Of a stretch of DNA of 64,000 nucleotides, positions 57,085 to 64,000 are shown one piece after another. The notes beneath the pieces were generated by a model. That model was not told where the DNA came from and searched no databases. It saw nothing but the letters and a program-made list of their open reading frames with translations. Each line of letters begins with the position of its first letter. Position 1 is the stretch's first letter. The translations under genes and the position numbers were made by a program. The DNA comes from Muricea muricata (Eukaryota; Cnidaria; Anthozoa; Malacalcyonacea; Plexauridae), in the NCBI GenBank assembly GCA_963855995.1, contig OY979716.1:123194237-123258236 (forward strand), written 5' to 3'.

Positions 57085-57535
57085 TGAATCATGCGCTTTT
57101 CAAAAGGTGTGTAAAAAAGCATGTCAATTGGTGTGTTATATTACACACCTTCTGTGAAGGTGTGATATAAAGCACTTTCTAGGTGTGTAACAAAACCCAC
57201 CAAGGTGTGTTTGAAAACGCACCATGGTGTGCTAGAAAACACACCGAGGTGTGTTAGAAAACGCACCAAGGTGTGCTAGAAAACACACCTTTATACAAAA
57301 CCAACCTTAAGGTGTGTTAAAATTTGGACAGGCAGAAAACACACCTTAAGGTGCATTTTGTAACACACCTAAAGGTGTGTTTAACACACCTTAACGTGTG
57401 TTAAACACACCTTAAGGTGTGTTGTAAAACCCAACTTAGGGTGTGTTAAACACACCTTAAGGCGTGTTTTAAAACCCACCTTAAGGTATGTTAAAATTTG
57501 GACAAAAAGGTGTGTTAAATTAACACACCTTTTTT
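57085..57535. repeat. Right terminal array of element 2
   Basis: About 35 copies of GGTGTGTT/AACACACC and close variants. Several units expand to AAGGTGTGTT/AACACACCTT, giving a more regular ladder than the left array. Confidence 0.9.
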
Positions 57536-57542
57536 TAGAGTG

Positions 57543-57724
57543 ATTTTATACTTGTTTAGGTGACATTTAAATCACGTACTAACCTTCAAAAACTTTATGT
57601 AAGTTTATGTGTTGTATGTATGGCCAAGAAAGGCTGCGAAAATGCACAAAACAAGATCTTTTGCGATCGAAAAGTTTTCGGCCGCCATCTTGTTTTCTCT
57701 ACCAGTAGGATATGAGCAAATATC
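57543..57724. repeat. Unit B, second copy, part 2
   Basis: Continues unit B after element 2 and ends at CGCTACTA.., where it has inserted into or replaced the 3' part of the first small cysteine-rich gene. Matches 24610-24767 and 25263-25310 in reverse. Confidence 0.8.
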
Positions 57725-57945
57725 CTAATAGTAGCGTGACCAACTCCCAAGACCACAGCCGTAATTCCAAATCCAAGACCAACGCTTGATTTTGTCACGT
57801 TACACGCCCCAGCATGAGATGGCGCTGTGGCCAACGAGCCATAACTCACACCAAATAGGCTCGCTGCACATCCACACCTTTTGCACGATATGACTCCCTC
57901 AAAACATTGAATGAAATTTTCTGCACATTCGGTCGGTGACTCCAT
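57724..57945 (-). pseudogene. Small cysteine-rich membrane protein, copy 1 (truncated)
   Basis: ATG 57945: MESPTECAENFIQCFEGVIS, then CKRCGCAASLFGVSYGSLAT and TKSSVGLGFGITAVVLGVG, where homology stops at the unit B junction. It lacks about 17 residues between the first cysteine block and RCGC compared with copies 2 and 3, and lacks the C-terminal tail. The open frame runs on into unit B by chance. Upstream sequence (57960-58260) is nearly the same as 63720-64000. Confidence 0.65.
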
Positions 57946-57959
57946 AATTTTGTACAAAA

Positions 57960-58262
57960 ATTAAACGACAAAAACGAAAGGAAACATTAATCGCCTTGAC
58001 AACGGTTAGAATGTCTCAACATGAGGCAAAAGTGTGGGTGTAGATAAAAGGCAGGCGCGGACTGGCGGGCGGCGGAACAGCAGACTCGCGGAATACTGAT
58101 GGAAAAATATTTTTTTAATTATTGAAAATATTTTTTTAAAAATAGATAAAAGAAATAACATATCTTTGAATTGATGTAAATTAAAATAAATCACCCACGC
58201 CAAATTATTGTGGAAGAATTATCCAGGGTAAAGTGAATTATTCAGAAATTACCCTTGGAACG
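57960..58262. promoter_or_regulatory. 5' region of copy 1 (conserved among tandem copies)
   Basis: AATTAAACGACAAAAACGAA, GTGTAGATAAAAGGC and GCGGACTGGCGGGCGGCGG are shared with 60830-60922 plus 62426-62660 and with 63720-64000. This level of conservation upstream of three gene copies suggests that the promoter was duplicated with the gene; GATAAAAGG could serve as a TATA-like box. Confidence 0.5.
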
Positions 58263-58264
58263 AG

Positions 58265-58790
58265 GTTGTAATTAACAACTGCAACTATAGCTAAAGGACA
58301 AACATTCCCGATCCATCCTATTTTTTAAAGCCTGAACCAAACGCAATAAAGATAGTTTTTTACCATGTTGCGAACGCAAATAGAATTCTTTTTAACTTTC
58401 TAAAATTTCAATTATAACTACATGTAAACTCGGGCACCCTTGTTTTTCAAGCCGTTTTTGAGTTATTGCTGCTTTGAAAATGGGAAAGTGCCCTAAAATG
58501 GCACTAATTTCCTGGGCACTAGTCGGAAAATAAGTTTTCAAACGCTCATAACTCAACAAAAATGTGAAAAATAAAAGTAACCATAATAATGTGTTATATG
58601 TAATTTTTTATTACCTTTTTTTTAACGTAAGTGGTTTTTCCTAGAAATAAATCTGAAATTTCGCCTTTCTTAACAATAATATAGTTTTATAGAAAATTTC
58701 GGGAAAAACGTGGTTGGCTGGAGCCCACAAGAAATTTTATCGCGTTCAACATGCAGAAATATATTTATTAGACCTAAAGGTACAATATTA
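58265..58790. other. Non-coding stretch
   Basis: About 530 bases, no gene or repeat recognised. Confidence 0.5.
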
Positions 58791-58797
58791 ACATAAA

Positions 58798-58998
58798 ATG
58801 AAATTGTCCCTCACTATGGTAAGTAAACATATATTTTTGTACCTCTGCCTCCCTGACTACAAATGTCTAAATGTTACAGAAAGATTTCTTGAAAATGTAC
58901 ATAAGAAAACATTAATCTGCGGGCTAACAATGCTTGGAAAGGACATTGGGAAACGTCAAAAGCACAAAGTTTTCAGCCAAGATGCCAAGTACAGGTAG
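58798..58998 (+). CDS. Short unknown ORF or exon
   Basis: 66 codons from ATG 58798; the last part (ERFLENVHKKTLICG, KRQKHKVFSQDAKYR) is followed by GTAGAT, a possible donor, and preceded inside by TGTTACAG, a possible acceptor at 58881. It may be an exon. No family recognised, so low confidence. Confidence 0.25.
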   Translation: MKLSLTMVSKHIFLYLCLPDYKCLNVTERFLENVHKKTLICGLTMLGKDIGKRQKHKVFSQDAKYR

Positions 58999-59009
58999 AT
59001 CTTTTCCTT

Positions 59010-60440
59010 ATGAATATTTGGCATTGCAATAAGCAATGACCATAAATCTAGAAATTGGCATATTAATTTTTGAGTTAGCTATATTTGTTTTAATAATTTC
59101 ATTGCATATTATTGCAATATTTATGTATTTAATTACTGGTCACTTTTACGTTTTTGCTTGAGATAAATTCAATAGTTTGTGTGTTTGAATTCAATAGCTG
59201 TGTGTGCTTGTATGTTATGCAGAGGATGTGGTTAGTCAGACAATTGTAACCACTGGTCAGTGACTGTAATCCATTAGCTGACAAAGTGGTAATGTGGCTA
59301 TGAAGTGCCCATCAGCACTGGAACAGCTACAATCCTGTCTTGTATCGAAAGGATGGTAACAAATTTATATGAATTCAAGTCAATATCCCACAGTCAATTC
59401 CAGTGCTTTTCCTGCAAACAGCCACTACCATATTGAGTGCCTACATGTATATTCTGAAGAAAAGAGATGCATGTACTGATTTGATTATAGGTTTGAATTA
59501 AAGCACACTGTTAGCCTGATTTTTGAAAACGCTACATGAACTGATTGAAGCACAGACAAGGGCCACAAGAAATGCTAAAGACCCACTGTGCACACAACAG
59601 CAGTCAGCTTTTGGATTTGTTGTCAAATACTCTTACCCCTTTCTTCATGGTTAAAACCATGGAGCGACACTAGCTCCAAAGTCATTTAATGAATTGCTTA
59701 AATGGTAGCTATTAAAGAACTTGCCAAACTTAAGATCTGTTGTGATGCAATTACTTCAGATACCGTACAGCATAGTAATCCATACCAAGGTTGAATATTC
59801 AGTGTTTTTAAAATAAGCAGTCGCTCGTCGCATGCGACTTCAACTTTACGGTTTCCGACGTCTACTTTTTTTGTGCACTTTAAAGTGAGTATGTATTTAA
59901 ATCAGTCTCAACGCCTACTTTTGGCAATGCAACACCTACAGAAAAACATTTTGAGAAAACAGATATTTAAACTGTATAATATGTTCATGCTGATTGTTCC
60001 TAAATATGTAACTGTTCAAGAATACTTCATGTTAGCACTACTGTGTGTAACCAGTTTTCGCAGAATAAGCAGGCACTTAACAGGCACAGGAAATTAGCCG
60101 CAGCGACTAAACGCTCAGTAGAGCGTCTTGTTATATATATAGTTACTGTGCAGTTATTCTTAGCTATGTAAGCTTGAGGTTCTCAGTTCGTTTTGGAACT
60201 GCCATTCAAGTAATTTTCAATAAATCTTTATATCTTAAATCCTTCTAAATAATATAATCTTTTTGTTTGCTAAGTTAAGCTTAGTTTCAAAGGTAAAAAG
60301 CCGGAATTTCTAATATTAAATTTCTCGACGGTTCGTCTAGTAGTAGTTTTCTTTGTGTCTACAGTCTACGTTCTACACCTTTCAGTTACATCACTTTTAG
60401 GTTGTATCTATTGCAATTATCTTCCAAATTTTGTCCACTG
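59010..60440. other. Spacer between gene copies 1 and 2
   Basis: About 1.4 kb with no gene I can support. The part from about 60260 (AAGCCGGAATTTCTAATATT, TAGTAGTAGTTTTCTTTGTG, CTACAGTCTACG) is homologous to 63010-63200, the 3' flank of copy 3, so it belongs to the tandem unit. Confidence 0.55.
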
Positions 60441-60450
60441 CATGTTTTGT

Positions 60451-60807
60451 TTATGTCGGCTGAGATAATACAAGAGGATCGTCGCTTGGGCTTTCAGAGC
60501 TTTCATCACATGGACATCCATACTTGTCACAGCCCAAACACAAACATACACAAACTCCCAAGACCACACCTGTAATTCCAAATCCAAGACAAACGCTTGA
60601 TTTTGACACATCACACGCCCCAGCAGATAGCGCTGTTGTCAACGAGCCATAACCCAAACAGAAGTGGCTTGCTGCACAAGAAGACCGCATGTTGCTCTGT
60701 TCTTCCTCCCGTGTATAATAAAGCTTAGAACACCAACAGCAGAATAAGCATTCCATACACATCCGACTACTTTCGTCGAGGGACTCGAGGCCTTCATGTG
60801 TCTCCAT
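60451..60807 (-). CDS. Small cysteine-rich membrane protein, copy 2 (intact)
   Basis: 118 residues from ATG 60807. An acidic N-terminus (METHEGLESLDESSRM) precedes a cysteine block CMECLFCCWC. A charged spacer with REEEQ follows, then SCAASHFCLGYGSL, and a hydrophobic segment VCLGFGITGVVLGVCVCLCL (about residues 74-95), likely a membrane anchor. The C-terminal tail CDKYGCPCDESSESPSDD is acidic and ends LSQPT. No signal peptide. Unknown function; not a family I recognise. Copy 2 is the only complete one of three tandem paralogues. Confidence 0.6.
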   Translation of the reverse strand: METHEGLESLDESSRMCMECLFCCWCSKLYYTREEEQSNMRSSCAASHFCLGYGSLTTALSAGACDVSKSSVCLGFGITGVVLGVCVCLCLGCDKYGCPCDESSESPSDDPLVLSQPT

Positions 60808-60954
60808 ACTTTTGTACAAAAATTAAACGACAAAAACGAAACGAAACGTTGCTCGCCTCTGACAACAGGTAGAATGATCAACACGACGCTAAAGTATGGG
60901 GTGTAGATAAAAGGCGGGCGCGCCTGATGGGGACCGGATAAACGCAGAGTTATG

Positions 60955-62195
60955 AAGTGGAGAGTTATCTCGGAGAGTCATGATTTTGGAGAGTTATGTC
61001 CGAACCACGCCCACTTTTTTAAAACAGCGACACCCAGTTTCTTAACTCTCCTGATGTTTACCTGAATTAACATGAGAGAGTTATCTTTTCACGTAACTCT
61101 CTCCCATCAACATTATGAAGATGTTCGAGAGTTATTTTTATAACTCTTTGTGCTCACGATTGGGGAAATAAAGAGATTATGTTTCGGTGTTTATTATTAG
61201 CATGACAAAATTACTGATTGGTTGAGAAGAGTACAATTATTTCATTAATTGCACTGCATTTCACTGCAGTACGATTAATGATTTTTCCAAAACAACAAAA
61301 TAGCGGGAAAGTCCAATGACCAAGTTTTATTAAACACAATCGAAATTGTTGAAGAACCGGAATTCCTGTAAAAAATACAAGCAAAGCACAAAATGTTCCC
61401 TAAAAGTCTGGCAGGACTGGAATGTAACAATTGCGCTTTAATACTAATGGTGAGGTTGATACATGTGATTTTGTCATGCTAATAATAAACAAGTAATCAT
61501 GCGATGTTGTTCGTAAAATTAAGGATTAATAGTACTCGTGATGTTTGAAAATTTTGCCAAATCGGACTTGGCTCGGCGGCCGCATAATTACCTATAACGC
61601 TAACACTTTGCAGTAACAGTGGAAAGCAGAAAACTTTAGCTAGGAGTACGGGTAAATAAACAGATATTCGGTAGTTTTTATTATTGTTTTAACTTTCAAC
61701 AAAACTATTAAACAAACAGGTCCCCAGAAAAACAATATCTAATGAGCTGGAATACAGATAAAGGCTAAATAAAACCTTCTAAATCCTTCAAAACCTGTTC
61801 AATCTTACCTAGCATCAATCACGTTTACATAATCATAAGCTGAAATCAGTGATAATCAACGATAATTATAAGCGAAGGATCGAAGGAAAGCTTTGGCGTT
61901 GGGTAATAGTAATTAGATATAGTGATTAGAACGAATGTATTGTAGTGTAACTCTCCTAAATCATAACTCTCGTTAGAGTTATGAAAAAAATTATAACTCT
62001 CTAACATCTTCATAATGTTGACAAGAAAGAGTTACGTAGAAATATAACTCTCTCTTGTAAGCTTAAGTAAACACCGGGAGAGTTAACAAATTGGGCGTGG
62101 TCGTTTGGAAAGGTGGGCGTGGTTTGGGCGTGGTTAGGACATAACTCTCCAAAATCATAACTCTCCGAGATAACTCTCCATTTCATAACTCTCCC
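60955..62195. mobile_element. Array-ended element 3 (GAGAGTTA motif), non-autonomous
   Basis: Ends are inverted repeats of ~210 bases carrying GAGAGTTA/TAACTCTC half-sites: GGAGAGTTATCTCGGAGAG, ATGATTTTGGAGAGTTATGT, CATTATGAAGATGTT. Both arms are preserved in the same order, so they are true terminal inverted repeats. The interior (61160-61940) has no ORF. An inner inverted pair TGTTTATTATTAGCATGACA is at 61180-61207 and inverted at 61469-61493. It interrupts the second tandem gene unit. Confidence 0.8.
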
Positions 62196-62215
62196 ATTAG
62201 TCTTACCCCGCCTGA

Positions 62216-62421
62216 AGGCTAGTTTCCACTCTGGAAAGTAAACTTTTTTCCCCTTTTTTCTGCAGGACCAAAACAAGTTGAACAGATTTCAACTCATCAT
62301 TATCCGAGGTGATCGATCATAGGTTCAAGCCGGACAGAAAATTGGCACCGAAGGCGCATGCGCATGTTAAATTTTGTTCAGGTCCGATCCGATGCTTACT
62401 TTCCTATGTGGAAACTAGCCT
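62216..62421. mobile_element. Short TIR MITE
   Basis: 206 bp. AGGCTAGTTTCCACTCTGGA at the left, its near reverse complement ending GTGGAAACTAGCCT at the right. TGA directly flanks both ends (62213-62215, 62422-62424), a 3-bp duplication. Confidence 0.75.
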
Positions 62422-62425
62422 TGAG

Positions 62426-62660
62426 GGGCGCGGACTGGCGGGCGGCGGAAAAGCGGACTCGCGGACTACCGACGAGAAAAAAAATTAAAATTATTGAAAC
62501 TTTTTTAAAAAGTAAATTAAAGCAGTAACAATTAAGTCTTCAAATTAACTTAAATTCAAATGCAAATATACCAATATTAACAGTAATATATAATGTCCCT
62601 AGAAAATAAAAAACACCCACGCTAAATTATTTTGGGAGAATGGGTCCAGGGTGAAGGGAG
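62426..62660. promoter_or_regulatory. Displaced 5' region of copy 2
   Basis: GCGCGGACTGGCGGGCGGCGG-type sequence (first 20 bases shared) and AAATTATT..GGGAGAATGGGTCCAGGG. Homologous to 58040-58240 and 63800-63980. Elements at 60955-62421 now separate it from gene copy 2. Confidence 0.55.
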
Positions 62661-62664
62661 TCAA

Positions 62665-63010
62665 TTATGTATACTCTGGCGTGTGTTGGCGTGTATTTCT
62701 TGTGATTTGGCTACCTTAAATATTAGGGAGGTTTAGCAAAAGGCGACGCGATGTCATGATCAATGATGACTAAAAGTTGGTGTAAAAGTGACATCTATGG
62801 ATGTCTCAACGCCATTTGCACGTCGTTTTTATGTCGTCGTTTTTCTAAACCTCTTGATTTGCAAAAGGGGGGAGCCTCGGGCTACGTCCCTGAAATTGGT
62901 AAGTTCTCGATGACTAAAAGTGGAATTGCTTTTGTTGATGGCGTTTGTATTAACTTTTTAATTCTGCTGATAGGAATAACGTGCACATGCGTTTCAGTAA
63001 TAAAGTAAAA
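62665..63010. other. Spacer in the tandem unit
   Basis: No gene supported. GATGACTAAAAGT occurs twice (62766, 62910). Confidence 0.4.
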
Positions 63011-63205
63011 CACATGTTTTATTTTCTAAATTAAGCTTAATTACCAAGGAAAAGCCGGAAGTTGTAATATCAAATTTTTCGACGATTTGTCTAGTAGTAG
63101 TTTTCTTTGTGTCTACAGTCTACGATTTACACCTTTCCATTACATTTCAGGTTATGTCTATTGCAAATATCTTCCGAATTTTATCCACTGCATGCTTCGT
63201 TTAGT

Positions 63206-63363
63206 AGAGAGGTTCAGATTTGACTTCCGCTACCACTACTGCTACCTTATCCCGATTTTTAAGCAATCTGATTGGTCAGTTGGGCAGACTAAACTTATCT
63301 GATTGGCTGAAAGATTGATTAAGGTAGCGGTAGCGGTAGTGGAAGTCAAGTCTGAACCTCTCT
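63206..63363. mobile_element. Harbinger MITE
   Basis: 158 bp with ends AGAGAGGTTCAGATTTGACT and inverse, plus (C/T)TACC(A/G)CTAC runs as in the autonomous element at 8881-12544. Target duplication AGT (63203-63205, 63364-63366). Inserted in the 3' flank of copy 3; copy 2 (about 60440) shows the empty site. Confidence 0.9.
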
Positions 63364-63366
63364 AGT

Positions 63367-63705
63367 TTATGTCGGCTGAGTTACTACAGGACGATCGTCG
63401 CTTGAGCTTCCAGAGCTTTCATCAGACGCACATTCTTGACAACCCACATTCAAACATCCACCAACTCCGAAGACCACAGCTGTAATTCCAAATCCAAGAC
63501 CAACGCTTGATTTTGACACATCACACGCCCAGCAGATAGCGCTGTGGCCAACGAGCCATAAGTCACACCAAATAGGCTCGCTGCACATCCACACCTTTTT
63601 TTCTTTTCTTCCTCTTTAAAACATATACTTGCACACCAACAGCACAATATGACTCTCTCAAAACATTGAATGAAATTTTTGTACACATTCGGCCGGTGAC
63701 TCCAT
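63367..63705 (-). pseudogene. Small cysteine-rich membrane protein, copy 3 (frameshifted)
   Basis: ATG 63705 (MESPAECV). One extra A near 63690 throws the frame, which then reads NFIQCFERVILCCWCASICF and RCGCAASLFGVTYGSLATAL. One missing C near 63530 (CCC versus CCCC in copy 2) restores it: ACDVSKSSVGLGFGITAVVF, a membrane-like segment, and the tail CQECASDESSGSSSDD..QPT. Two compensating indels: a decaying copy or errors in the sequence. Otherwise the same layout as copy 2. Confidence 0.6.
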
Positions 63706-63719
63706 AATTTTGTACAACA

Positions 63720-64000
63720 ATTAAACGACAAAAACGAAAGGAAACATTAATCGCCTTGACAATGTCTCAACATGAGGCAAAAGTGTGGGTGTAGATAAAA
63801 GGCAGGCGCGGACTGGCGGGCGGCGGAACAGCAGACTCGCGGATTACTGATGGAAAATATTTTTTTAATTATTGAAAATATTTTAAAAAAAAAATAAAAG
63901 AAATAACATATTTTTGAATTGATGTAAATTCAAATAAATCACCCGCGCCAAATTATTGTGGAAGAATGGTCCAGGGTAAAGTGAATTATTCAGAAAATAC
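63720..64000. promoter_or_regulatory. 5' region of copy 3
   Basis: Almost identical to 57960-58262 apart from a 10-base deletion (CGGTTAGAAT) and small indels. It shows that copies 1 and 3 are the most recent duplicates. Confidence 0.5.

Larger units (their letters stand above)
51158..57542. mobile_element. Array-ended DNA transposon 2 (GGTGTGTT motif)
   Basis: Starts CACTCTAAAAACAGGTGTGT and ends with the inverse ..CACCTTTTTTTAGAGTG. Terminal regions of ~330 and ~460 bp are packed with GGTGTGTT/AACACACC in both orientations. It splits a copy of unit B, whose intact version at 24610-25430 confirms the borders. The bases AT may be a 2-bp duplication. The CACT-type end and subterminal repeats recall EnSpm/CACTA. 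No transposase is recognised; the interior holds a later CR1 LINE (52430-54862) and ~3 kb of unassigned sequence. Confidence 0.78.

Noticed and set aside
62010-62276. ORF across the right end of element 3
   Set aside because: It crosses the array and the neighbouring MITE and has no independent support.

Overview
This is a piece of an AT-rich eukaryotic nuclear genome, almost certainly an invertebrate animal. A cnidarian is my best guess, from the mix of element families and the short GT-AG introns, but no single-copy host gene fixes it. Nearly all of the window is transposable elements, many nested inside one another, with several TA microsatellites at element ends. No rRNA, CRISPR or operon structure is present. 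The ordinary host-like content is small: a tandem family of short cysteine-rich membrane-protein genes (57.6-64.0 kb), an unknown repeat-containing ORF (22.0-22.6 kb), a few isolated exons, and a tRNA-Arg-like gene.

Layout. 0-7.3 kb: a dispersed unit ('unit A') interrupted first by a P-type MITE (40-716) and then by a BEL/Pao LTR retrotransposon (798-7210, minus). An uninterrupted unit A at 13.02-13.23 kb shows both empty sites. 8.9-12.5 kb: a complete PIF/Harbinger transposon with spliced transposase and SANT/Myb-like genes. 13.25 kb: a palindromic hAT-like MITE. 14.3-17.1 kb: a decayed LINE (minus). 17.2-21.8 kb: a nearly intact CR1-type LINE (plus). 22-25.4 kb: unknown ORFs, a dispersed repeat and 'unit B'. 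25.4-33.2 kb: a cluster of Penelope-like elements (PLEs) with TA-tract borders and hammerhead ribozyme folds. 33.2-45.0 kb: a large DNA transposon whose ends are dense arrays of GGAGTNN/NNACTCC half-sites. It carries MULE-type transposase, SWIM, Ulp1-like protease and PHD pieces, and is itself hit by a complete P-type THAP transposon (40074-44286), MITEs and a LINE scrap. 45.1-49.8 kb: an inverted pair of PLEs, one split by a 2.1 kb TIR element. 50.5 kb: a mariner-like MITE. 51.16-57.54 kb: a second array-ended element built on GGTGTGTT/AACACACC, inserted in a copy of unit B and containing a CR1 LINE (52.4-54.9 kb). 57.5-64 kb: about 2.9-kb tandem units carrying the small cysteine-rich gene. 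The middle unit is interrupted by a third array-ended element (GAGAGTTA/TAACTCTC, 60.95-62.2 kb), the last by a Harbinger MITE.

How the parts relate. Almost every coding sequence serves the mobility of its own element: integrase, reverse transcriptase, endonuclease or transposase. Autonomous and non-autonomous members coexist (P element plus P MITE, Harbinger plus Harbinger MITE, two related hAT MITEs). The most unusual observations are the three array-ended elements, each with its own motif but the same architecture, and the intact type I hammerhead folds in PLE terminal repeats.
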